Below are positions 48,901 to 55,928 of a DNA stretch of 64,000 nt, one piece after another. The notes beneath the pieces are model-generated. The model had not been told where the DNA came from and made no database searches. It was given only the letters and a program-made list of their open reading frames with translations. The DNA is taken from positions 159,644 through 223,643 of the forward strand of contig NZ_JASAOI010000037.1 of the NCBI RefSeq assembly GCF_029953285.1, given 5' to 3'. This stretch comes from Yinghuangia seranimata (GTDB taxonomy: Bacteria; Actinomycetota; Actinomycetes; Streptomycetales; Streptomycetaceae). The position numbers and the translations under genes are program-made. The stretch's first letter is position 1. Every line of letters begins with the position of its first letter.

Positions 48901-50469
48901 CTGGACGCGGTGGTGCAGACGGCGACCGACGCGGCGACGAAGGTGATCGTGGCGGAGCACGGGCTGCTGCTGTACCGGGACGCGGACTGCGAGGCGGGGG
49001 CGGAGGGCGCGGACGGGATCCGCTTTGCGGTGTCGTCGCGCGCGTCGGCGGCGCATCCGCTGCTGCCGGATCCGATGGTGCGGCTGACGGGCGCGCACGT
49101 GGCGGCGTCGGTGGTGCGGTGCGGGGACCTGGCGGACTATCCGGGGCGCGGGCACCAGGCGCCGGTGGCGTGGTCGCCGGACGCGTTGCCGGTGCGCAGC
49201 TACATGGCGGTGCCGGTGGTGTCGCGGGGTGGGGAGCCGCTGGGGTCGTTCGCGTTCTCGCACTCGAAGCCGGACATCTTCACGGAGCGGGACGAGCAGC
49301 TGGCGCTGGGCATCGCGGCGCAGGCGGCGTCGGCGATCGAGAACGCGCGGTTGTACCGGCGGGAGCGGGACACGGCGGTGCGGCTGCAGCGCAGTCTGCT
49401 GCCGCCGGAGCTGCCGGACATCGACACGCTGGAGGTCGCGTGCCGGTACCTGCCGGGGGCGCGGGGCACGCAGGTGGGTGGTGACTGGTTCGACGTGATC
49501 CCGTTGTCGGCGGGGCGGGTCGCGCTGGTGATCGGGGACGTGATGGGGCGCGGGCTGTCGGCGGCGGCGGTGATGGGGCAGCTGCGGGTGGCGGTGCGGG
49601 CGTACGCGGTGATGGATCTGCCGCCGGCGCAGGTGATGCGGCATCTGAACCGGTTGTTGGCGGGGATGGGGTCGGACGAGCAGATCACGACGTGCGTGTA
49701 CGCGGTGTACGACCCGGGGCACGCGGCGATCCGCTGGTCGAACGCGGGGCATCTGCCGCCGGCGCTGGTGTCGGCGGACGGCGAGGTGCGGCTGCTGGAC
49801 GACGACCTGGGGGTGCCGTTGGGGGTGGAGGGGACGGCGTTCGAGGACGCGGAGATCGCGTTCACGGCGGCGGACCGGCTGCTGCTGTACACGGACGGGC
49901 TGGTGGAGCGGCACGACGCGTCGTTGACGGACCGGTTGCGGGCGTTCACGGGGCACATGGCCGCGCACATGGGGGGTGCGGCGCGGCACCGGGACGGGGT
50001 GCAGGACGCGTGCGACCGGCTGCTGGGGTCGATGCTGACGGGGCGCGAGCACGACGACGTGGCGCTGCTGCTGGTGCGGGCGTGCGGGGTGCGGGAGCGT
50101 TCGGGGTCGTTGGAGCTGCCGCCGTCGCCGCGGGCGGCGCGTGAGGCGCGGTCGTTCACGCGGGGGACGTTGGCGCGGTGGGGGCTGGACGGGTTGGTGG
50201 ACGCGGCCTGTTCGGTGGTGACGGAGCTGGTGGCGAACGCGGTGGAGCACGCGCGTACGCCGATGGAGCTGCGGTTGCGGCACCGGTCGGGGCGGCTGGT
50301 GGTGCAGGTGGCGGACCACGACGGGCGGCTGCCGCGGCGGATCACGGCGGCGGAGGGGGACGAGCGGCACCGGGGGCTGATGATCGTGGCGGCGTTGGCG
50401 GCGGACTGGGGGGTGCGGCCGACGGACGCGGGGAAGGTCGTGTGGGCGGAGCTGACGGACCGGGCGTGA
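45940..50469 (+). CDS. giant SpoIIE phosphatase with GAF and anti-sigma-kinase domains
   Basis: One frame of 1509 residues. Residues 1-66 (MFDLANLTPSDLVVCGSDLR, LSLVRVYVTAR) are the first half of a sensor domain found at the start of actinobacterial signalling proteins. Residues ~67-837 are Pro/Ala/Gly-rich and hold repeats beginning GIPQPP. Residues 838-910 (ESDRYAIAHIPDPHTGLHGV then RTVLGYAGTLPDGEVFAVVL) look like the missing second half. A coiled coil leads to a GAF domain (~970-1135), a SpoIIE/PP2C phosphatase (LQRSLLPPELPDIDTLEVAC at ~1149, GGDWFDV at ~1180, EHDDVALLLV at ~1370) and an RsbW-like HATPase (TELVANAVEHART at ~1426). It should dephosphorylate anti-sigma antagonists and phosphorylate or bind sigma partners. 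Confidence 0.92.
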   Translation: MFDLANLTPSDLVVCGSDLRQATAAATTPDEAARALAHHLRAAFRDPVTERAQLSLVRVYVTARDTAARPGLTGHAAPGAEQGTGEDGADGADLGGRVLELLGSDGAAPGPGHPGAPERVRLPAPATAPAPTPASSPRADWTAGPSDGPGAALPRIPEPLSPPGPFPPTGTGEPPWVHAAALTEPPTADTVDWTPPVPDVTSSGSWATGPAAGAVPQPPAPGGFRPDPRAASTELPQPSRDPGTAAPSAQGRPAEGTNGVGSPGGPPHAQPTPAPVPRPPSTPAQGTTNGVAPPGNSPQAGMTPGWGHVPVTAGPTSGAPDTGIPQPPAGGSSSPAAEGPTPGAPPGPASAGVSPDSAARTDAGEMGVTAAGSAPAPVGIPQPPSLGGSALPAVEGPTPGPPPPGHASAGTSADSAAWPAAGTVDMTIAGSGPVPLGIPRPPRAGGDSAAAGRTWAEAPAAAGPIGDPSTESTGWGAEHPTRPDDAAPGVPTPIAQPPRPGEDSAPVGPTWADVPAAGPSGDAPGVSTTGIPQPPRPVGDVDPVGPTSADLPAAASPIGAASADSTGWGAEDPTRRADAAPGLPIAGIPQPLPPAPPAAAVSPRAEVPAAGPRFAPSVPWADDDVVPPTEGVTAFSASVGARPLGAAGGDGALHPAFEAVLRQLGVLGAPAAPGGGGGGGLPVPVAGGAGPGGMSGTGAYPATFAGAPRVGAASGTSGGPAPVAIPGPTPGSLPGVSAVTGTATVAATSADLVAGTVTGLPPGLGPGPVAGGPGGGGTVSGVPLRGAYAVPAPPPAVVLPGPTSPAASSPVVPSVLSAPSGGPAPLAEASQDGACDVESDRYAIAHIPDPHTGLHGVRTVLGYAGTLPDGEVFAVVLFTGRHIPAPAAELLRSLAAASRLALLPAPATPAPTPRDGMLAAARLDALEQLLAATEDTTVEQARTVATYRGRVRTQAEQLRLKQQRLEQETNIVETLYRVGQQLTSGLDLDAVVQTATDAATKVIVAEHGLLLYRDADCEAGAEGADGIRFAVSSRASAAHPLLPDPMVRLTGAHVAASVVRCGDLADYPGRGHQAPVAWSPDALPVRSYMAVPVVSRGGEPLGSFAFSHSKPDIFTERDEQLALGIAAQAASAIENARLYRRERDTAVRLQRSLLPPELPDIDTLEVACRYLPGARGTQVGGDWFDVIPLSAGRVALVIGDVMGRGLSAAAVMGQLRVAVRAYAVMDLPPAQVMRHLNRLLAGMGSDEQITTCVYAVYDPGHAAIRWSNAGHLPPALVSADGEVRLLDDDLGVPLGVEGTAFEDAEIAFTAADRLLLYTDGLVERHDASLTDRLRAFTGHMAAHMGGAARHRDGVQDACDRLLGSMLTGREHDDVALLLVRACGVRERSGSLELPPSPRAAREARSFTRGTLARWGLDGLVDAACSVVTELVANAVEHARTPMELRLRHRSGRLVVQVADHDGRLPRRITAAEGDERHRGLMIVAALAADWGVRPTDAGKVVWAELTDRA

Positions 50470-50665
50470 GGGCGATCGGATCTGACCGATATGTATCCTG
50501 CACGCCGGTGGTTGTGGCGGTGTTTGCGTCCGTGAACCGACCGTTTTGCGCGGGCATTGAGGCCCAAAAAGACACAACGCGCATCCGAGATGTGATGAAA
50601 AGCCCGAATACGGGTAGTTACCTCGGCGATGCAGCGTCCCGGGTTCGTGTTGCCCGGCACAACCG

Positions 50666-50691
50666 GGAATCTTCGGGGCCTGCGGCACGTT
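50666..50691 (+). promoter_or_regulatory. SigR-type promoter of rbpA
   Basis: GGAAT (50666-50670), 18 bases, then GTT (50689-50691) matches the SigR consensus GGAAT-N18/19-GTT exactly. It lies 63 bases before the rbpA start. In S. coelicolor rbpA is a known SigR (thiol-stress) target, so this fits. Confidence 0.85.
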
Positions 50692-50753
50692 GATCGAACG
50701 AACGAGGCAGCCACGGCTGTCCAGTGGACATCAAGCCCAGGAGGCACGATTTC

Positions 50754-51128
50754 ATGAGTGAGCGAGCTCTCCGCGGCACGCGCCTCGGCGCCACCAGCTA
50801 CGAGACCGACCGTGGAATCGACCTTGCCCCGCGGCGGACCGTCGAATACGCGTGTCCGCGCGGCCACCGCTTCGAGATGCCGTTCTCCGTCGAGGCGGAG
50901 ATCCCCCCGGTCTGGGAGTGCCGCAGCTGCGGCATGGTCGCCCAGCTGGTGGACGGCGCCCCGCCGGAGGAGAAGAAGAACAAGCCCGCGCGTACGCACT
51001 GGGACATGCTGATGGAGCGCCGCACCCGCGAGGAGCTGGAAGAGGTCCTCGCCGAACGCCTGGCCGTCCTCCGGTCCGGCGGCATCGACCTCCACCACGA
51101 CCCGCGCGACAACCGCAAGACCGCCTGA
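50754..51128 (+). CDS. rbpA: RNA polymerase-binding protein RbpA
   Basis: The 124-residue protein reads MSERALRGTRLGATSYETDR GIDLAPRR, then the core EYACPRGHRFEMPFSVEAEI PPVWECRSCG and the sigma-binding KPARTHWDMLMERRTREELE EVLAERLAVLRSGG. It binds the principal sigma factor and RNA polymerase and stabilises open complexes. The potential zinc ligands Cys34, His38, Cys56 and Cys59 are all present, as in the S. coelicolor protein. The ATG at 50754 follows AGGAGG; an upstream start at 50724 is less likely. A SigR-type promoter lies upstream and a strong hairpin follows the stop. Confidence 0.97.
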   Translation: MSERALRGTRLGATSYETDRGIDLAPRRTVEYACPRGHRFEMPFSVEAEIPPVWECRSCGMVAQLVDGAPPEEKKNKPARTHWDMLMERRTREELEEVLAERLAVLRSGGIDLHHDPRDNRKTA

Positions 51129-51154
51129 CCCACCCGCCCCGCCCACGACGCGGA

Positions 51155-51200
51155 AAGGCCCGGGCCGCACGGAGCACGACTCCGAAGCGGCCCGGGCCTT
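51155..51200 (+). terminator. rbpA terminator
   Basis: AAGGCCCGGGCCGC (51155-51168) pairs perfectly with 51187-51200 across an 18-base loop, 26 bases after the rbpA stop. A weak T-containing TTCGTACG follows. Confidence 0.8.
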
Positions 51201-51297
51201 CGTACGTCCTGGGGGCGGGCGTGGGCTGTGTCGGGGGTCCTGTCCCCCCGGCGCCCCGCTTCGCCGTGCTCGCGGCCGTGACCGTCCCCGGACAGCG

Positions 51298-51331
51298 GAA
51301 CGGGGCCGGACGTCTCCGCCCGGCCCCGTTC
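51298..51331 (-). terminator. fxsA terminator
   Basis: GAACGGGGCCGG (51298-51309) pairs perfectly with 51320-51331 across a 10-base loop. It lies 23 bases after the stop of the fxsA-like gene on the minus strand. Confidence 0.75.
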
Positions 51332-51353
51332 TCGTTTCCGCTTTTCGTATCCG

Positions 51354-51944
51354 TCAGCCGGTGAGACGACCCGGCCCCGGGGCGTCGTCCTGCGGGCGCC
51401 ACACGCGGGCGTCGTCCGGGTCGATGACCTCGCCCTGGACGACCTTGCCGTCCTGGGCGTGCATGCGGACCTGCTCGCGGACCTGCCACGCGGCGCCGCC
51501 GACCTTGGTGCGGCGGACGACCTGGCCCGCCACCGTGCCGCCGATCAGACGGCGGACCAGCGGCCGGGTGAACGGCAGGACGCACAGCAGGCCCAGCACA
51601 TCCGAGATGAACCCGGGGATCATCAGGAGCACGCCGCCGAGGACCACCAGCCCGGCGTCCGCCGCCGCGCGTCCCGGATCGGCCGGGGTGCCGCCCGGCA
51701 CCGGTGCGGGGCCCGCGCCGGACGCGGGGTAGCCGGCGGCCTGCATCGCGGCCTCGGTGGAGGCGCGCAGCTTCAGCAGCGCGCGTCGGCCCTCGTAGCG
51801 GATCGCCAGCGCGCCGGCGATCACGCCCGCGAGCAGGAGCAGCACGGTGTTGCCGACGCCGATCGCGGTGCTGACGCGGCTCATCAGGTAGATCTCGGCG
51901 ATCGGGAACGCGACGAGCGGGATGAGGACGGCTGCGCGACGCAT
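51354..51944 (-). CDS. fxsA: FxsA-family membrane protein
   Basis: The 196-residue protein begins MRRAAVLIPLVAFPIAEIYL and has GNTVLLLLAGVIAGALAIRY EGRRAL, then VVLGGVLLMIPGFISDVLGL LCVLPFTRPLVRRL, the FxsA signature (P..E......lG...t......t...G..l.r..G, GG..L..PGf.tD..G..l..P..R). Three or four membrane segments are predicted. In E. coli overexpressed FxsA relieves phage T7 exclusion by F plasmid PifA; the normal role is unknown. The middle of the protein has a Pro/Gly/Ala-rich insertion (residues ~70-95). The gene sits between rbpA and the mannose synthase gene, an order I recall from S. coelicolor. Confidence 0.92.
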   Translation of the reverse strand: MRRAAVLIPLVAFPIAEIYLMSRVSTAIGVGNTVLLLLAGVIAGALAIRYEGRRALLKLRASTEAAMQAAGYPASGAGPAPVPGGTPADPGRAAADAGLVVLGGVLLMIPGFISDVLGLLCVLPFTRPLVRRLIGGTVAGQVVRRTKVGGAAWQVREQVRMHAQDGKVVQGEVIDPDDARVWRPQDDAPGPGRLTG

Positions 51945-51975
51945 CGGGGACGGGTCTCCTTCCGGTCCGGCGGGC

Positions 51976-51997
51976 GCGGCGGGCGGGTGCCCGCCGC
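51976..51997 (-). terminator. hairpin between the mannose synthase and fxsA genes
   Basis: GCGGCGGGC (51976-51984) pairs with GCCCGCCGC (51989-51997) around GGGT. It follows the mannose synthase stop and precedes fxsA, both on the minus strand, so the two genes may be only partly co-transcribed. Confidence 0.55.
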
Positions 51998-52081
51998 GTG
52001 GCCGGACATCCCCGTTCCCGGGGCGGGTGGGAACCGCTTCCGGGACCGGGGCCTGTTCTTTCTGCTGTATGTAGTGACGCT

Positions 52082-52924
52082 TCAGCCGCGCTCGGTGTTC
52101 CCGGCGGCCTTGTCACCCGCGCCACTTTGGGCGTCGGCCCCGGCGTCGCGCGGCTTGCCGATCTTCTTGACGCGCTCGGCCTGGCGGCCCGCGCCCCACG
52201 CGGTGACGCGCCACAGCGCCTCGACGAGGATCGCGCGGCTCATCTTGCTGTTGCCCCGCTCGCGCTCGACGAACGTGATCGGCACCTCGACGACGCGGAA
52301 GCCCTTCTTGACCGCGCGCCACGCCAGGTCGACCTGGAAGCAGTACCCCGCGGAGGCGACGGTGTCCATGTCGATGCCGAGCAGCGTCTCCTTGCGGAAC
52401 GCGCGGAACCCGCCGGTGATGTCGCGCAGCTCCAGGCCGAGCATCGTGCGCGAGTAGAAGCTGCCGCCGCGCGAGATGAACTTGCGGCTCGCGGGCCAGT
52501 TGACGATCGCGCCGCCCGGCACCCAGCGGGAACCGAGGACCAGGTCGGCGTCGCGGACGGCCTCCAGCAGGCGCGGGAGCTGCTCGGGCTGGTGGGAGCC
52601 GTCGGCGTCCATCTCGACGAGGATGTCGTAGCCGCGGTCGATGCCCCAGTGGAACCCGGCCAGGTAGGCGGCGCCGAGGCCCTCCTTGCCCTTGCGGTGC
52701 AGGACCTGGACGTGCGGGTCGTGCTCGGCGATCCCGTCGGCGATGGCGCCGGTGCCGTCGGGGCTGTTGTCGTCCGCGATCAGGACGTCGACCTCGGGAG
52801 TGGCGGCGCGGACCCGGCCCACGATCTCGGCGATGTTCTCGGCCTCGTTGTAGGTGGGGATGATGACGAGCACCTTGCCCAGGTCCCCGAGGCTGAACGT
52901 AGCGGGCTGGTGCGGCGTGCTCAC
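52082..52924 (-). CDS. ppm1: polyprenol monophosphomannose synthase
   Basis: The 280-residue GT2 glycosyltransferase starts at GTG 52924 with AAGGAGACGAT upstream. KVLVIIPTYNEAENIAEIVG is the nucleotide-binding opening, VDVLIADDNSPDGTGAIADG gives the first acidic pair, and YDILVEMDADGSHQPEQLPR the DxD-like metal site. GGAIVNWPASRKFISRGGSF YSR and ITGGFRAFRKETLLGIDM are Dpm1/Ppm1 hallmarks. It transfers mannose from GDP-mannose to polyprenyl phosphate at the membrane, supplying protein O-mannosylation and glycolipid synthesis in actinomycetes. There is no membrane-spanning Lnt domain fused to it, as in Streptomyces but unlike M. tuberculosis Ppm1. Confidence 0.95.
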   Translation of the reverse strand: MSTPHQPATFSLGDLGKVLVIIPTYNEAENIAEIVGRVRAATPEVDVLIADDNSPDGTGAIADGIAEHDPHVQVLHRKGKEGLGAAYLAGFHWGIDRGYDILVEMDADGSHQPEQLPRLLEAVRDADLVLGSRWVPGGAIVNWPASRKFISRGGSFYSRTMLGLELRDITGGFRAFRKETLLGIDMDTVASAGYCFQVDLAWRAVKKGFRVVEVPITFVERERGNSKMSRAILVEALWRVTAWGAGRQAERVKKIGKPRDAGADAQSGAGDKAAGNTERG

Positions 52925-53307
52925 ATCGTCTCCTTCATGGGATTGCGTCGGCTGCGACCGTACAACGTCGCGGGCTTGCCCGTGGTTGCGCGCCCACCCT
53001 GAGACACGAGGCGCCGGTCCCGCGCGCCGCCCCACGCTCCCTCTGTGGCCGACCCCTACCCGGCTTGCGACCCGACAGTCGCCCGTCCCCGCCGCCGCGG
53101 CACCGCAGCGCCCTCGACGACGATGCGTCACGCGAACGAGCGACCTGAACACAACGTTTCGGCACGGGCCGTCGCGCTGGGCGACCTCGGGGGGAACACC
53201 GGGCGCCGAGTGTTCGCTCTGGTGCGCCCCCACGGAGCAACCGCGCGCCGGGCCCCGCTGTCACGAAGCAGGGGTGGCGGGGGCTGGCGTTCCGACAGCA
53301 TGGCCCC
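52925..53307. other. intergenic, nothing recognised
   Basis: Divergent promoter region between the mannose synthase and the coiled-coil protein genes. GC is lower near 53130-53170 (GAACACAACGTTTCGGCACG), possibly a promoter. No hairpin or repeat stands out. Confidence 0.4.
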
Positions 53308-53736
53308 ATGACGCGAGACACAGCGACGCACGACGAACGAATCCAGGTTCTGGAGGCGGAGGCGTTCCGCACCGGCCGTACCCTGGCCGAGTACAGCCAA
53401 CAGCTCAAGACCATCAGCGAGGCACAGATCACCGGGTTCCGGAACATCGACTCCCTGGCCGACGCCATCGGCGCGCCCGGGGACCGCAGCATCGCCGAGC
53501 GCCTGGACACCGTCGAACGCGTCATGACCGAACGGCTGGATGCCGTCGACGGGCGTTTGAACGGCCTCGACGGGCGCCTTGACGACGTCAACGGGCGTCT
53601 TGACGGCCTCGACGGGCGACTTGACGGCCTCGATGGGCGTTTGAACGGCCTCGACGGTCGTCTTGACGGCGTTGAACGCCTCCTCTTCGCGCTCGCCCGC
53701 GCCCAGGGCATCGACCCGGACGACCTGGCCGGCTGA
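53308..53736 (+). CDS. heptad-repeat coiled-coil protein
   Basis: The 142-residue protein has a helical N-terminus (MTRDTATHDERIQVLEAEAF) and then residues ~75-130 built from the seven-residue unit GRLDGLD/GRLNGLD repeated about eight times. It ends GVERLLFALARAQGIDPDDL. Leu and Val occupy a/d positions while Asp/Arg/Gly/Asn fill the others, so a parallel coiled-coil oligomer or fibre is expected. There is no signal peptide. Similar repeats occur in phage fibre and bacterial structural proteins, but the function is unknown. The DNA repeat unit of 21 bases is well conserved, so copy number could vary among strains. Confidence 0.75.
   Translation: MTRDTATHDERIQVLEAEAFRTGRTLAEYSQQLKTISEAQITGFRNIDSLADAIGAPGDRSIAERLDTVERVMTERLDAVDGRLNGLDGRLDDVNGRLDGLDGRLDGLDGRLNGLDGRLDGVERLLFALARAQGIDPDDLAG
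53548..53676 (+). repeat. 21-bp tandem repeat within the coiled-coil gene
   Basis: About six copies of a 21-base unit, of the type GACGGGCGTCTTGACGGCCT plus C, run head to tail with a few substitutions per copy. Each copy encodes one heptad. Confidence 0.8.
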
Positions 53737-54326
53737 CCGGCCGCGCCGCGCGGGTGTCCGGACCGGTTCGGGGCCGGCTCATGCGTGGCGTCTGTGTTCC
53801 GCTCTCTCGTCGGGCGTTCGTCGGGTGGGGCCCGGCCGTCCTTCGGGCCGGCGCCGGACCGGCTGGCTGCGCGGTCGCGGGGCCGTTGTCTACTGGGCGG
53901 CCGGGTCCCCCCGGGTCGCACCGTCCGGCGGGTCGGCGCTCGCGGGCGGCGCGGCAGGCGCACGGGTGCTGCCGCGTCGGCCCGCTCCCCCGGGGTCGTG
54001 CGCGCGGGGCCGGGTCTGGCGTCGGGCGGCCCGCGGCGGGTGCCGTGGGGCGCCGTGGGCCCGGTGGCGCGCACGGTTCCCGGGAGGTTTTCCCGGTCGG
54101 TCGTCCTGCGGTGGACGGGAGCGAACGTAGCGGGCGGGGCGGGCGGGGTGTCAACACCGCCGTGACCTGGGGTGTTGTCGTGTTCGTGCTGGTCAGGCCG
54201 GGGTGCGGGGCGGGTGCGGGCGTGGGTGGCGGCGGCGGATCGACCGCCGTTCGGCGCAGTGGTCACCCGTTCGGCCGCGCGTCGGCGCCCGTCCGGCGGA
54301 CGCCGTGCGCAGCGGGGCGGGTGGGG
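53737..54326. other. 590-base stretch with no recognised gene
   Basis: Long frames cross it on both strands but consist of Arg/Gly/Ala/Pro shadow sequence without ribosome-binding sites. GGTGTCAACACC at ~54149 is a near-palindrome. No RNA gene was seen. Confidence 0.45.
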
Positions 54327-55844
54327 TCAGGCGACGCAGCCGGTGAAGGCGGGGGCGAGGACGGCGTCGGTGCGGGTGCGGCCGGTCTCGGCGGCGGCGA
54401 TGGCGAGGCGGCGGACGGCCTCGGTGAGGGTGGCCTGGTCGAGGGTGTAGGGCAGGCGCAGGTGGCGTTCGAAGGCGCCGGTGGTGCCGAACAGGGTGCC
54501 GGGGGCGACGCGCAGGCCGTGGCGTCCGGCGGCCTCGGCCAGGACGGTCGTGGAGAGGCTGTCGGTGTGCGCCCACAGGGACAGTCCGCCGGGCGGGGTG
54601 TGGAACGTCCAGTCGGGCAGGTGGGTGCGGAGCAGCCCGGCGAGGTGGTCGCGGGCGTCGCGGATGCCGGGGAGGCGTTCGTCGAGGATGGCGTCGGCGT
54701 GGTCGGCGATCAGGTAGTGCAGGACGAGCTGGTCGAGCACGGGGGCGGCGACGTCGAGCCCGGCGCGGGTGCTGACGAGGCGGCGGACCAGGTCGGGGGT
54801 GCCGCGGATCCAGCCGATGCGCAGGCCGCCCCAGAACGACTTGCCGGCGGAGCCGATGGTGACGACGGTGCCGCTGCGGTCGTGCGCGGCCATCGGCGCG
54901 GGGTGGTCGGGGTGCGGGAGGCGCGGGACGTCGAGCGCGAGGTCGGCGCAGGTCTCGTCGGCGACGAGGGTGGTGCCGGTGGAGCGGGCGAGGTCGATGA
55001 GGGTGCGGCGGGTGTCGGGGTCGGCGAGGTGGCCGGTGGGGTTCTGGTAGTCGGGGATGAGGTACGCGGCGCGGGGTCCGGCGGCGCGGAGGGCGTCGTG
55101 CCAGGCGGGGAGGTCCCAGCCGTGCTCGCCCATGGGGACGGGCACGGTGCGGCCGCCCTGGGCGCGGATGGCTTCGAGGGCGTTGGCGTAGGTGGGTGAC
55201 TCGACGGCGACGCGGTCGCCGGGGTGCAGGAGGGTCCGCAGCACGAGCACCCAGGCGGACAGCGCGCCGCTGGTGACGATGATCTGGTCGGGCGTGGTGG
55301 GGGCGCCGCGGCGGGTGTAGCGCTCGGCGATCGTCTCGCGCAGGAGCGGCAGGCCGGCGGGGTGGTAGCCGTGCGCGGCGGTGTACGCGGGGAGCGCGTC
55401 GGCGGCGTCGGCCACGGCGCGGTGGAGGTGGCGGCCGGGCCCGGGGAGGGCGGCGACGGCGAGGTCGATGGTGCCGGTCAGGGTGGTGGGCACCAGGGCG
55501 CGGGTGGGCGGCTCGGGGTGGTGCGTGGGGAGCGCGGTCCACGAGCCGGAGCCCCGGCGGGAGATCAGGTAGCCGTCGGTGCGCAGCAGGTCGTAGGCGG
55601 CGGCGACGGTGGTGCGGGAGACGCCGAGGCGGTCGGCGAGGCCGCGTTCGGCGGGGAGCCGGGCGGTGAGCGGGAGGCGGCCGTCGAGGACGAGCGCGCG
55701 GATGCGTTCGGCGAGCGCGCGGTAGGCGGGCGTGCCGCCGGGTCCGGGCCGCGCCGCGGCGGGGAGGACGGCCGTGGCCGTGGTGGCGGGGCGCAGGAGG
55801 TCGGCCAGGCGGGCGCTGCTGACGGTGAGGTGCTGGGTGCTCAT
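54327..55844 (-). CDS. MocR-type regulator (GntR helix-turn-helix plus aminotransferase domain)
   Basis: The 505-residue protein has a GntR-type winged helix (YRALAERIRALVLDGRLPLT, ARLPAERGLADRLGVSRTTV AAAYDLLRTDGYLISRRGSG) joined to a class I aminotransferase-like domain. That domain contains YHPAGLPLLRETIAERYTRR, VTSGALSAWVLVLRTLLHPG DRVAVESPTY, the NPTGH region, DET and GSAGKSFWGGLRIGWIRG with the PLP-binding Lys. The ATG has AGGAG upstream. It is the YczR subgroup by context: the divergent gene encodes a YczE-like membrane protein, and an extended palindrome separates them. PLP or an amino-acid-derived adduct is the likely effector. Confidence 0.94.
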   Translation of the reverse strand: MSTQHLTVSSARLADLLRPATTATAVLPAAARPGPGGTPAYRALAERIRALVLDGRLPLTARLPAERGLADRLGVSRTTVAAAYDLLRTDGYLISRRGSGSWTALPTHHPEPPTRALVPTTLTGTIDLAVAALPGPGRHLHRAVADAADALPAYTAAHGYHPAGLPLLRETIAERYTRRGAPTTPDQIIVTSGALSAWVLVLRTLLHPGDRVAVESPTYANALEAIRAQGGRTVPVPMGEHGWDLPAWHDALRAAGPRAAYLIPDYQNPTGHLADPDTRRTLIDLARSTGTTLVADETCADLALDVPRLPHPDHPAPMAAHDRSGTVVTIGSAGKSFWGGLRIGWIRGTPDLVRRLVSTRAGLDVAAPVLDQLVLHYLIADHADAILDERLPGIRDARDHLAGLLRTHLPDWTFHTPPGGLSLWAHTDSLSTTVLAEAAGRHGLRVAPGTLFGTTGAFERHLRLPYTLDQATLTEAVRRLAIAAAETGRTRTDAVLAPAFTGCVA

Positions 55845-55875
55845 CAGTCCACTCCTGTGCGATTGGCCGTGGATT

Positions 55876-55915
55876 AAGGGGCCGCTTGGCGAGAGTCTCT
55901 CACCAATGGCCCCTT
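55876..55915. promoter_or_regulatory. extended palindromic operator between mocR and yczE-like genes
   Basis: The inner palindrome TTGGCGAGAG-T-CTCTCACCAA (55886-55906) has nine of ten symmetric bases per arm. AAGGGGCC (55876-55883) and GGCCCCTT (55908-55915) flank it as an outer inverted repeat. It sits exactly between the divergent starts and is the likely MocR binding region. Confidence 0.85.
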
Positions 55916-55928
55916 TTCGGGGAGCCGG

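Noticed and set aside
45924..49484. 1186-residue plus-strand frame of Arg/Pro/His over the phosphatase gene
   Set aside because: It is the shadow of the SpoIIE phosphatase in another frame. It lacks any family motif, while the other frame carries GAF, PP2C and HATPase signatures to the end.
47518..50688. 1056-residue minus-strand frame opposite the phosphatase gene
   Set aside because: Arg/His/Pro low-complexity translation typical of antisense GC3 shadows; no domain, and the sense strand is clearly coding.
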